Below, piece by piece: positions 25,390 through 35,663 of a DNA stretch of 64,000 nucleotides (positions within the stretch are counted from its first letter, which is position 1; each line of letters starts with the position of its first letter). This stretch comes from Gammaproteobacteria bacterium. Lineage in GTDB: Bacteria; Pseudomonadota; Gammaproteobacteria; DSM-16500. The stretch covers positions 89,110-153,109 of the forward strand of contig JABDFQ010000002.1 in the NCBI GenBank assembly GCA_013286495.1. Reading direction: 5' to 3'. Below the pieces are notes generated by a model that searched no databases, had not been told where the DNA came from, and saw only the letters and a program-made list of their open reading frames with translations. The translations under genes were made by a program, and so were the position numbers.

Positions 25390-26580
25390 ATGTATCTTGA
25401 TCGCGAAAAAAAATTATATTTGCAACAAATAATTTTTCGTGCAGCTCATTTGCCTACTTTTCTTCTTCTTTTAGGCAGCGTTTTTATTGCACTTTCTTAT
25501 GTCGATAATTTCTTTTTTCTCACTGAATATAAATACTTGTTTGATATTACAGATAATGTGGGTGCTATTTTCATTGCGCTGGCTGTATTAACTTTCATTT
25601 ATTCCTGCCTGGTTTCCACATTTTTGCATTATGAAAGAAAATTTTATACCGACCATCATGTTGCTGCATTAATCCTTGCCAGCATTAGAAAAAGTTTACG
25701 CATCGTATTTTTGCTTGCCTTGATTAATATCGTGATTTCATTGAGTGGCATGACAAAATATTATCTCATCATGGCAAATAACATTATCAATATGATTATC
25801 ATTGCTTCACTGGGATGGATTGCGATACAAATTCTTTATACATTTGATGCCATTGTTTTCAAGCAAGCATCCGATCACAATAACAAGGACTATAAACGCG
25901 CGAAATCGCTTTATACCAAAACTCATATCATTCGTAATATTCTCACTGTCATTATTGTATTACTTACATTTGCAGCAATTTTAATGAGTTTTAAAAATGT
26001 GCGCAGCATTGGTATCAGCTTACTGGCCTCTGCTGGATTTTTAACAGCGATTATAGGTTTGGCTAGTCAGAAAGCTTTATTTTCGATGTTTTCCGGTTTG
26101 CAAATCGCCTTGTCACAACCAATAAAAATTGGCGATATCATCACGATTGAAAATGAAACTGGTGTCATCGAAGAAATAACTTTCAGTTATATCAGAATAA
26201 AACTAAGTGACAGACGCCGCATGTTACTTCCCATTCAGCAATTTATGGAAAAACCTTTTTTAAATTGGTCGCATGATCCCGAAGGTATCAGCGGCAATAT
26301 TACTTTGTTTATAGATTATCTTTTGCCAATTCAGCCATTGCGTGAGCATTTTGAAAAAATGCTGGGTGAATCGAAATACTGGGATGGAAAAACTGGCAAA
26401 TTACAAGTTGCCAATCTTGCGGAACGTTCAGTTGAATTGCATATCATGGTGAGTGCTGCAGATGAAGATAATCTTGGCGATTTGCGCGCTGAAATCAAGG
26501 AAAAAATTCTGGTATTCATACGCGAACATTATCCGGAATATTTCCCTGCATTTCGTTTTGATAGGCCTGCGACCTCTTGA
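25390..26580 (+). CDS. MscS-type mechanosensitive channel
   Basis: The 396-residue protein has five hydrophobic segments. The last is the pore-lining TM3 region, RSIGISLLASAGFLTAIIGLASQKALFSMFSGLQIALSQPIKIGDII, which contains the MscS-type small-residue helix and the Q-K-A-L kink. The beta domain (ITIENETGVIEEITFSYIRIKLSDRRRMLLPIQQFM) and the alpha/beta C-terminal domain follow. It is closer to the larger MscS/YbdG-like group than to E. coli MscS itself (286 aa). It protects against hypo-osmotic shock. It ends three bases before the convergent next gene. Confidence 0.9.
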   Translation: MYLDREKKLYLQQIIFRAAHLPTFLLLLGSVFIALSYVDNFFFLTEYKYLFDITDNVGAIFIALAVLTFIYSCLVSTFLHYERKFYTDHHVAALILASIRKSLRIVFLLALINIVISLSGMTKYYLIMANNIINMIIIASLGWIAIQILYTFDAIVFKQASDHNNKDYKRAKSLYTKTHIIRNILTVIIVLLTFAAILMSFKNVRSIGISLLASAGFLTAIIGLASQKALFSMFSGLQIALSQPIKIGDIITIENETGVIEEITFSYIRIKLSDRRRMLLPIQQFMEKPFLNWSHDPEGISGNITLFIDYLLPIQPLREHFEKMLGESKYWDGKTGKLQVANLAERSVELHIMVSAADEDNLGDLRAEIKEKILVFIREHYPEYFPAFRFDRPATS

Positions 26581-26583
26581 CAC

Positions 26584-27417
26584 CTAAACGATATGCAATT
26601 GAAACAGACTAATAATAATTTCCACCGCGATCAAAATGATAATGATACTTTCCAGCAAACTGGAATGACGATGCTGCACCTGACTATTTAAAATATCGAG
26701 TAATTCCTGCAAGACATCGAGTTTTTGATTGAGTGCCATGACACGACCTGGAATATCCAGATATTTTTTTGTCATGATGTAATAAGGTTCCAGTGATGGA
26801 TTACGCCAGAAATATTCTGGTACATCGAGATATTCGATATTCAAATTAATCGAACTACGCGCAATGAATATTTCTCCAATGCGTTTGAAAATGGCACGAC
26901 GTGATAATGAAATTGAACCGCGTGAAGCAATTTCCTGTGGTAATTGACTATTGGTACGAATTGCAACCTGCAATGCTTCTTCAAATGCTTCCAGTTTAAT
27001 GGATTGCGCAAGACCATAGGATATAGCCAGTTTGATTTGCGAATCTTCAGAATCCAGTGTAATGATATCGACACGTAATTTTTCATGCGAATCGATTGTG
27101 GTTTCCTGTCCATACTGATAATAAAAATGATCGCTTTCCAGATGTGATGTTACCTGAGTGGAAAATTCCCTTGTGATTTCTTCCAGCAATTTATCTTCGA
27201 ATTTTTTCTTGAATCCCCAGCAAACAAAACAACCATGATTGAAAAAGAAAATATCGCCGGGACGTTTTAAATTGGTTACATGCAAAACATCGCGTAATAA
27301 TCGCGTGAAATAACCTTTTTTACGGAAGTAATTGGAAAGACCAAGCAAGTCATAACTTCCTGCTGTGCAAAATGACACACAGCGTAGTAATGAACGTAAT
27401 TCCCTGGAGTCATTCAT
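26584..27417 (-). CDS. RMD1/YagE (DUF155) family membrane protein
   Basis: The 277-residue protein matches the DUF155 pattern: GDIFFFNHGCFVCWGF near residue 55, a long alpha/beta middle with KLAISYGLAQSIKLEAFEEAL, and PQEIASRGSISLSRRAIFKRIGEIFIARSSINLNIEYLDVPEYFWRNPSLEPYY, the family's most conserved stretch. It ends with a C-terminal transmembrane helix (SSLLESIIIILIAVEIIISLF). The family is best known from yeast Rmd1/Rmd8 and mitochondrial relatives and is common in intracellular bacteria. The molecular role is unclear. Confidence 0.88.
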   Translation of the reverse strand: MNDSRELRSLLRCVSFCTAGSYDLLGLSNYFRKKGYFTRLLRDVLHVTNLKRPGDIFFFNHGCFVCWGFKKKFEDKLLEEITREFSTQVTSHLESDHFYYQYGQETTIDSHEKLRVDIITLDSEDSQIKLAISYGLAQSIKLEAFEEALQVAIRTNSQLPQEIASRGSISLSRRAIFKRIGEIFIARSSINLNIEYLDVPEYFWRNPSLEPYYIMTKKYLDIPGRVMALNQKLDVLQELLDILNSQVQHRHSSLLESIIIILIAVEIIISLFQLHIV

Positions 27418-27465
27418 AGGTCACACAAGATGATTTATTTATCTAATAGGATAACATAATCGATG

Positions 27466-27918
27466 TTAACGTTTATTCCTAAAGAAATCTGTTAACAAAC
27501 CACCACACGCATCAGCCAGCAAATTACCTTTATATTCAATGCGATGATTCAGAAACCCCTGATCCAGGAATTTTGCCTGACTTGCAAGCACTCCTGTACG
27601 TGGATCACTTGCCCCATAAACCAGACGTTTGATACGCGCATGCACCATTGCACCTGCACACATCATGCAAGGTTCCAGCGTGACGTATAAGGTTGTATTT
27701 AATAAACGATAATTGTGAAACACTTGCGCAGCTTTGCGTAACACTACCATTTCCGCATGTGCGGATGGATCATGCGTAGAGATAGGACAATTATATCCTT
27801 CAGCAATTAATTCATCTTCATGCACCAGCACTGCACCAACTGGCACTTCTCCCGCACGTTTTGCAGCTTCTGCTTGCTGCAAGGCTTTTTGCATCCAGTA
27901 TTCATCACGTGTATTCAT
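27466..27918 (-). CDS. tadA: tRNA adenosine(34) deaminase
   Basis: The 151-residue zinc deaminase has HAEMVVLRKAA (zinc His and proton-shuttle Glu) and PCMMCAGAMVHARIKRLVYGASDPRTG (zinc cysteines), the exact TadA arrangement. It converts A34 to inosine in tRNA-Arg(ACG). The ATG at 27918 overlaps the guaA stop by one base (TAATG); the frame is open three codons upstream, but the overlap argues for this start. It is co-transcribed with guaA. Confidence 0.96.
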   Translation of the reverse strand: MNTRDEYWMQKALQQAEAAKRAGEVPVGAVLVHEDELIAEGYNCPISTHDPSAHAEMVVLRKAAQVFHNYRLLNTTLYVTLEPCMMCAGAMVHARIKRLVYGASDPRTGVLASQAKFLDQGFLNHRIEYKGNLLADACGGLLTDFFRNKR

Positions 27919-29489
27919 TATTCCCACTCAATAGTTGCCGGTGGTTTACTGGAAATATCATAAGTTACACGTGAGATACCTGGCACTTCATTAATAATAC
28001 GATTGGAAACAGTTTCCAGAAATTCGTAAGGTAAACGCGCCCAGTGTGCTGTCATAAAATCCACCGTTTCAACAGCGCGCAATGCAATGACATGATCATA
28101 ATGCCTCGCATCACCAATAACACCAACGGATTTTACGGGTAAAAATACTGCGAATGCCTGACTGACTTTATGATAAAGCCTGGTGTTATGTAATTCTTCT
28201 ATCAAAATCGCATCAGCTAAACGTAATTTTTCGATATATTCTTTTTTTATTTCACCAAGAATTCGCACGCCTAAACCAGGACCTGGAAAAGGATGTCGAT
28301 ACAGTAATTCGTATGGCAATCCTAATTCAAGACCAATTTTCCTGACTTCATCCTTGAATAATTCACGCAAGGGTTCTACCAGTTTCAATTGCATTTCTTC
28401 AGGCAAACCACCCACGTTATGATGCGATTTGATAACATGTGTACCGCCTGATTTTATCGCTGCAGATTCAATGACATCAGAATAAATCGTACCTTGTGCA
28501 AGAAATTTTATATTGGCAAGTTTTGCAGCCTGTTCATCGAAGACATCAATAAAGGTTTTACCAATAATTTTGCGCTTGCGTTCTGGATCAGATTCATTTG
28601 CCAATGCCTGATAAAATTTTTCCTGCGCATTCACAGAAATTAATTTTATTCCAAAATGTTTTGCGAATAACGACTGAATTTCATCTGCTTCATTCAAACG
28701 CAATAAACCAGTATCTACAAATACACATGTCAATTGATCGCCAATGGCTTTATGTAATAACAATGCAGCAACGGAGGAATCCACACCACCCGATAATCCC
28801 AGCATGACATTATCATTGCCCACTTGTTTACGAATGGATTCAATCTGTTCTTCAATAATATTTTTTGCTGTCCAGTTGCGCTGACATTTGCAAATATCAA
28901 GAATAAATCTTTCCATGATGCGCATGCCCTGACGTGTGTGTGACACTTCGGGATGAAATTGCAATCCATAAAAATGTCGTGATTCATCTGCCATTGCTGT
29001 GATAGCGCAATTTTCTGTACTCGCAATGGTTTTGAAATTTTCTGGCAACTCACTGACTTGATCGCCATGACTCATCCATACATCGAGTAATACTTTTCCA
29101 TTATCAGCAATGCGATCTTCAATATGCGTGAACAAGATGGATGTTTGTGGAATTTCCATTTCAGCATAACCAAATTCACGTTTTTCACCGGGAATTACCT
29201 TGCCGCCTAATTGTTGCGCCATGGTTTGCATGCCATAACAAATGCCGAGTACAGGAATTCCCAAAGTAAATACGCATGCAGGTGCGCGTGGTGTTGATGC
29301 ATTCGTGACACTTTCAGGTCCGCCAGAAAGTATGATGCCGGATGGTGCAAATTCTTTTATTTGCTGATCAGTAAAATGATAAGGATGAATTTCACAATAC
29401 ACACCAATTTCACGAATGCGTCTCGCGATTAATTGTGTGTATTGAGAGCCAAAATCAAGTATTAAAATGCGTTGTGCGTGTATGTTCAT
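27918..29489 (-). CDS. guaA: GMP synthase (glutamine-hydrolysing)
   Basis: The 523-residue two-domain enzyme has the class I amidotransferase triad ([12 protein letters not shown] nucleophile Cys near residue 84; [10 protein letters not shown] near 178). The ATP-pyrophosphatase P-loop [12 protein letters not shown] is near residue 230, and a C-terminal dimerisation domain ends [17 protein letters not shown]. It aminates XMP to GMP. Order xseA / guaB-guaA-tadA is typical of the group, but a long palindrome separates guaB from guaA here. Confidence 0.98.
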   Translation of the reverse strand: MNIHAQRILILDFGSQYTQLIARRIREIGVYCEIHPYHFTDQQIKEFAPSGIILSGGPESVTNASTPRAPACVFTLGIPVLGICYGMQTMAQQLGGKVIPGEKREFGYAEMEIPQTSILFTHIEDRIADNGKVLLDVWMSHGDQVSELPENFKTIASTENCAITAMADESRHFYGLQFHPEVSHTRQGMRIMERFILDICKCQRNWTAKNIIEEQIESIRKQVGNDNVMLGLSGGVDSSVAALLLHKAIGDQLTCVFVDTGLLRLNEADEIQSLFAKHFGIKLISVNAQEKFYQALANESDPERKRKIIGKTFIDVFDEQAAKLANIKFLAQGTIYSDVIESAAIKSGGTHVIKSHHNVGGLPEEMQLKLVEPLRELFKDEVRKIGLELGLPYELLYRHPFPGPGLGVRILGEIKKEYIEKLRLADAILIEELHNTRLYHKVSQAFAVFLPVKSVGVIGDARHYDHVIALRAVETVDFMTAHWARLPYEFLETVSNRIINEVPGISRVTYDISSKPPATIEWE

Positions 29490-29521
29490 CGTCGTACCTA
29501 AATTATTTAAAAGGTGTTTTA

Positions 29522-29831
29522 AAAAAACAGGCTGCTGGAAACAGCAAGTTCGTCATTGCGAGTGCTTTTAGTTGCGATTCGTCATTGCGAGGCGCTTTTC
29601 AGCCGAAGCAATCCAGTCTTGGCAGGTGTTTGTGTATATTTGCAAATAAAGCGCAGGAGGCCGGAGGCCGACGAGCCATTGCGAATATACACAAACACCT
29701 GCCAAGACTGGATTGCTTCGGCTGAAAAGCGCCTCGCAATGACGAATCGCAACTAAAAGCACTCGCAATGACGAATCGCAACCAAAAGCACTCGCAATGA
29801 CGAACTTGCTGTTTCCAGCAGCCCGTTTTTC
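29522..29831. repeat. long palindrome, core-family copy 3, with unequal tandem units
   Basis: The left arm is 29522-29645, the right arm 29679-29831 and the family loop 29646-29678. The two arms match, including the outermost GGCTGCTGGAAACAGCAAG block. The right arm, however, carries one extra copy of a 29-base unit (ATTCGTCATTGCGAGTGCTTTTRGTTGCG), so the arms differ in length by about 29 bases. It sits between guaB and guaA. Confidence 0.93.
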
Positions 29832-29849
29832 TAAAACGCTATTTTAATT

Positions 29850-31672
<1,823 letters not shown>

Positions 31673-31792
31673 CAACAACAACAAACATCATCAACAAACA
31701 GGGCTTAAAAATTAACCGGTCATTATACACAGAATTTTCTGAAACTCTATAGATGATGAAAACTCCCATAACGAATGATATGATGCCGCCTT

Positions 31793-33139
31793 ATGCAATC
31801 CACTGACATACAACAAGATATTTACACCGTCAGCCGCCTGAATAGTGAGGTGCGCCTGCTGCTGGAAGAAGGTTTTGCGCAAATCTGGATAGAAGGTGAA
31901 ATATCCAATTTTGCAGCACCAGGCTCCGGTCACTGGTATTTTTCCCTTAAGGATGCTGGTGCTCAGGTGCGTTGTGCCATGTTTCGCGGTGGTCAGCGCA
32001 ATCTCGGATTTATACCGAGAGATGGCATGCATGTGCTGATTCGGGCGCGTGCGAGTCTTTATCCCAATCGAGGTGAATTTCAATTAATTGCGGAAATCAT
32101 GGAAGAACGTGGCGAAGGCAAATTGCGCCGTGCTTACGAATTATTACGAAAAAAACTGGAAATGGCTGGATTATTTGCTCCAGCCCACAAAAAACCTCTG
32201 CCACAATTTCCAAAATGTATTGGCGTCATAACATCTGCAACCGGTGCTGCCATTCGCGATATTCTCACCGTATTAAAACGTCGTCACGCTTCTGTCCCTG
32301 TAATTATTTATCCGACATTAGTACAAGGTGAAACAGCCGCGCCTGCTATTGTCAAAGCCATACAGGCTGCCAATCGCCGCAAGGAATGTGATGTATTAAT
32401 CGTTGCACGCGGTGGTGGTTCGCTTGAAGATTTATGGCCATTTAATGAAGAAATAGTTGCGCATGCCATTTATGCCAGTGAATTACCGATTATCAGTGGT
32501 GTTGGACATGAAGTTGATTTTACGATTGCAGATTATGTTGCAGACTTGCGTGCTGCCACTCCTTCTGCTGCTGCAGAATTATCCGCCCCTGATTGTGGTG
32601 AATTATTACAGGCATTAATACGACAAAAACAGCAAATCTGGCGATTGATCAAAACCAAACTTGCAGCCAGTAAACAGCAGATTGAATGGACACAAAAACA
32701 TTTGCTGCAATTACATCCGAAACGACGTTTGCTGGAAAAAATGCAACGCCTGGATTTTTGCGAACAAACATTAGTGCAATTGCAAAAACATTTTTTAAAT
32801 AAATTACAAACGAAAGTAAAAGATTGTGAATCCAGATTACATCGCGTTACACCCTTGCACCGCATTCAATCCCTGCAACATCAGGTGCATGTACAACAAC
32901 AGAAATTAATCTCACTGATGACAACAAAATTAATCCAAAAACAGACACAATTGGTCAATGTCTCAGGGAAACTGGATGGCATCAGTCCGCTTGCCACCTT
33001 GCAACGCGGTTATGCGATCGCCTCTACCGCACAGCAAAAAATCGTGCGCGCGGCCTTCGATGTTAAAGCCGGTGATAAGCTTAAAATACGCATAATGCAG
33101 GGTGAAATTGACTGTATTGTAGAAAAAACAAGTGCTTAA
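31793..33139 (+). CDS. xseA: exodeoxyribonuclease VII large subunit
   Basis: The 448-residue protein has the N-terminal OB-fold (IWIEGEISNFAAPGSGHWYFSLKD), the central catalytic region (GVITSATGAAIRDILTVLKRRHASVPVIIYPTLVQGE, VARGGGSLEDLWPFNEE, SGVGHEVDFTIADYVADLRAATPSAAAEL), a long coiled coil (about 270-390) and the C-terminal GYAIASTAQQKIV segment. With XseB it degrades single-stranded DNA from both ends. XseB is not in the window. Confidence 0.97.
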   Translation: MQSTDIQQDIYTVSRLNSEVRLLLEEGFAQIWIEGEISNFAAPGSGHWYFSLKDAGAQVRCAMFRGGQRNLGFIPRDGMHVLIRARASLYPNRGEFQLIAEIMEERGEGKLRRAYELLRKKLEMAGLFAPAHKKPLPQFPKCIGVITSATGAAIRDILTVLKRRHASVPVIIYPTLVQGETAAPAIVKAIQAANRRKECDVLIVARGGGSLEDLWPFNEEIVAHAIYASELPIISGVGHEVDFTIADYVADLRAATPSAAAELSAPDCGELLQALIRQKQQIWRLIKTKLAASKQQIEWTQKHLLQLHPKRRLLEKMQRLDFCEQTLVQLQKHFLNKLQTKVKDCESRLHRVTPLHRIQSLQHQVHVQQQKLISLMTTKLIQKQTQLVNVSGKLDGISPLATLQRGYAIASTAQQKIVRAAFDVKAGDKLKIRIMQGEIDCIVEKTSA

Positions 33140-33141
33140 AA

Positions 33142-33184
33142 GTTAAGATTGTCTTAATGTATTTTGCAAAAAATTGATTATAAT
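33142..33184 (+). promoter_or_regulatory. PmrA-like box overlapping the promoter of the PP2C gene
   Basis: GTTAAGATT-GT-CTTAATGTA (33142-33161) matches the Coxiella/Legionella PmrA tandem repeat: TTAA cores 11 bases apart, TT at the expected place in the first half, and a perfect CTTAA in the second. A consensus TATAAT (33179-33184) follows 17 bases later, so the second half-repeat occupies the -35 position, the normal arrangement for an activator of this class. The ATG is 40 bases further on. Confidence 0.65.
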
Positions 33185-33223
33185 TAGCACACTATTTCTA
33201 TAACACACAAAACGAGAGATTCT

Positions 33224-35206
33224 ATGCAATCCTTTAGCTATTTTAAATGCAAACGTCAAATCACAGATAAAAAGATAAACGTACTTGTGAATGATCTGGA
33301 AATTGAGAATCCACCTCATCCACATGATGCGATCGTGGCGTGCAATAAAGCGATTGATGAAGAAAAAAAAGCAAGATATGGAATATTTCTAAAACATATT
33401 AATAACATGTTAGAGAAAGAAAATAAAAAGCCGATAACAATAACGGACTTGGTAGATGTATTAACTTATTACAACACTCCTAATGATGTCAGTGAAAAAT
33501 ATCGCTGGATAATCGATGAATTAAAGCGTCTGCTAGCAACTCCAAGCAGCGAATTATTTAAACGAATCGTAGAAAACAAAAAATTTTCCTGGAATGAATC
33601 ACAACCTCTGCAACCTTTTACAGCACCAAATAATCAGGTAAATTTTAGTTTTACCGTTGATGAATATACTGGTGGCACCTCAATAGCAAATGATCGTGAA
33701 AAAGATGAAGATAGATTTCTTGCTGGTTCGCACGATGCATCGATTGCCATTGATTATAGTCCTGTGCTTTCGCAAACCATCGCAGAATTATCAAGCCTGG
33801 TAAATAAATATAAAATTGCTCGCAACCAGGGTTCATGTTTCATTGCGAATGTTATTTTACAAGGTAAGATTTACACAGCTAATCTTGGTGACAGCACCAC
33901 TTTCCTCGTCACAATTGATGAAGAACAAAAAAAGCGTGCAGCCAAATTATTAAATTCCCTGCACAATACTGATAACCAGGATGAATGTAAAAAGGTCCTG
34001 GAAAGAGGCGGTTATATTACTTATGCTGGTCATCATCCGCGCGTAAATGGCCATTTAGCCGTTACACGAGCATTGGGTGACACGGAAGACAGAAACTGGA
34101 AAGGTCATCCAGTTATTTCCAATGAACCTGAAACAATCATCACAGAAATTCCAAAAAAAGGAATATCATTTCTCATCACCGCATGTGATGGTATGACTGA
34201 AAATAATGTCTTAACCAAAGAAAAGATCGCGCAGATTGTCGTTGAAAACAGAAACAAAACTCCGGAACAAATTGCAAAAATTCTTGCTCTTTCGGCTTAT
34301 ACAAAATCTGGCGACAATATTATTGTGGAGGTAACCAAACTTTCCGATATTCCCGATAATAAAATCGTGTATACCGGTGTATTTGACGGTCATGGTGGTG
34401 ATGTAATTTCTGAATTGGTTTATCAAAACTTTGATCCTGTTTTTCTGAAATTAAAAGCCAAATATGAATTCATGCAAACTCTGCGTGAAGAATTGAAAAA
34501 GCTCGATGAAAATGATCCACATAATAAAGGCATTAGAAATATTGCAAAACTGGCCAAAAATCCACTCGCAACCATGGATCAAATTGTGCAGGAATGCAAA
34601 TTACACACAGGCAATTTTACAGCGCAAATGAAACATTCCATATTTGCCAGCCTGGTAGAACGCACTGATGCAGCTGATGCGCTATATCATGCACTAGCGA
34701 ATATTGAAAAAATTTATGCGATATTTCCTGATATTACAAATCTGAAACAACTGATGATTGCAGATCAAAAATGCAATCGGTTAATGATGATTCAGGAAGA
34801 AATGAATCGCTTGAGCATGAATGATGGACATTATATGTATAACAACAATGGTACGGCTCTTTACAAGAATTCTGAAGCTCCACAAGACAAGGTGAAGGCA
34901 AGAAATAAGCGTATTGCATATAAATTGAATTATGATGCGATTCGTAATGAAAAAAATCCTGACATCGAATTAGAAGACATATGCAACAAGGTAAGCGAGC
35001 AAAAAGTTGGTGGACTTAATAACATTACAAATGTAGGACAAGTTCTCGCCGATAAACGTGGTATCGCAAATGCTACTTCCAAAAACAAGCTGGATAAATT
35101 AACCCTCGCTCCGAAGGTAGAAAATATGCTGGTTGATCTTGGGATTCATAATGGGAAAGAAATTGTGAATATAGAGAAAAAAACCCGTAGTAGTTCGTCA
35201 ATCTAA
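33224..35206 (+). CDS. PP2C-type Ser/Thr phosphatase with permuted motif order (candidate effector)
   Basis: The 660-residue protein carries every PP2C metal-site motif, but in permuted order. KDEDRFLAGS (E162, D163) comes first, then QGSCFIANV (203-210), IYTANLGDST (216-225), LAVTRALGD (278-286), FLITACDGMTE (316-326, D322) and KSGDNIIVEV (361-370, D364). Only after these comes YTGVFDGHGGD (383-393, D388/G389). In ordinary PP2C enzymes that segment lies between the first and second motifs. All metal-binding acids are therefore present, consistent with a circular permutation and an active phosphatase. An N-terminal helical region (1-135) and a C-terminal ~260-residue helical part have no recognised family. 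A PmrA-like box controls it. It sits between xseA and unrelated genes. Host-directed function is inferred. Confidence 0.82.
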   Translation: MQSFSYFKCKRQITDKKINVLVNDLEIENPPHPHDAIVACNKAIDEEKKARYGIFLKHINNMLEKENKKPITITDLVDVLTYYNTPNDVSEKYRWIIDELKRLLATPSSELFKRIVENKKFSWNESQPLQPFTAPNNQVNFSFTVDEYTGGTSIANDREKDEDRFLAGSHDASIAIDYSPVLSQTIAELSSLVNKYKIARNQGSCFIANVILQGKIYTANLGDSTTFLVTIDEEQKKRAAKLLNSLHNTDNQDECKKVLERGGYITYAGHHPRVNGHLAVTRALGDTEDRNWKGHPVISNEPETIITEIPKKGISFLITACDGMTENNVLTKEKIAQIVVENRNKTPEQIAKILALSAYTKSGDNIIVEVTKLSDIPDNKIVYTGVFDGHGGDVISELVYQNFDPVFLKLKAKYEFMQTLREELKKLDENDPHNKGIRNIAKLAKNPLATMDQIVQECKLHTGNFTAQMKHSIFASLVERTDAADALYHALANIEKIYAIFPDITNLKQLMIADQKCNRLMMIQEEMNRLSMNDGHYMYNNNGTALYKNSEAPQDKVKARNKRIAYKLNYDAIRNEKNPDIELEDICNKVSEQKVGGLNNITNVGQVLADKRGIANATSKNKLDKLTLAPKVENMLVDLGIHNGKEIVNIEKKTRSSSSI

Positions 35207-35279
35207 TTAGCTGTGTAGGTTGCTGAGCATTTCGGCATGCAGCAGGTCTATCATTGCTGCGAACGGTTGTCATTCACGC

Positions 35280-35316
35280 GAAGGCGGGAACCCATCCAAA
35301 ATAGGTTCCCGCCTTC
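35280..35316. repeat. dispersed-type hairpin repeat
   Basis: GAAGGCGGGAACC and GGTTCCCGCCTTC pair perfectly around an 11-base loop, preceded by GTCATTCACGC. The unit resembles the common intergenic 'GTCATTC-CGCGAAGGCGGGAA' palindromes of many proteobacteria. It lies between convergent genes and has no T-run on either strand. Confidence 0.7.
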
Positions 35317-35328
35317 ACAAAACTAAAA

Positions 35329-35616
35329 CTATCCCTGAATCAACACAGGTTTCATTGCAGTAACAACGGGTGGATTGGCGATCATCTTATCTGTTTCAGT
35401 GATCTGATCAAGAGTCGAAATTAAGCCAGCAAGTCTTTCTGCATGCAATTCACGCTGAATTTTCATTGAAGCATTTTCATCGTTCAATTGTTTATTTGCC
35501 AGAACCAATTCCTGAATCCTGTGATGTGACTCTTCAATTTCAGCCAGTAACATCATCATTTTTTCATCGAGCTTTTGCAGTTTTTCTTCCAGCTTTTGTA
35601 GCAGATTGTCAGACAT
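35329..35616 (-). CDS. small coiled-coil protein, ZapB/TIGR02449-like
   Basis: The 95-residue protein is a single long heptad-repeat helix (LLQKLEEKLQKLDEKMMMLLAEIEESHHRIQELVLANKQLNDENASMKIQRE) followed by a short disordered tail. Length and the N-K-Q-L-x-x-E-N pattern resemble TIGR02449 and ZapB-type coiled-coil proteins involved in cell division in gammaproteobacteria. No zapA is adjacent, so the link to division is weak. An AAGGAA ribosome site precedes the ATG. Confidence 0.6.
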   Translation of the reverse strand: MSDNLLQKLEEKLQKLDEKMMMLLAEIEESHHRIQELVLANKQLNDENASMKIQRELHAERLAGLISTLDQITETDKMIANPPVVTAMKPVLIQG

Positions 35617-35663
35617 GCGTCGTTCCTTTTAAGTAACAAATTCAAAACCGGGTATTATCTTAT

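Noticed and set aside
35280..35316. Hairpin as a terminator for the PP2C gene
   Set aside because: Perfect stem but no T-run on either strand; better explained as a dispersed palindromic repeat, though it might still slow transcription.
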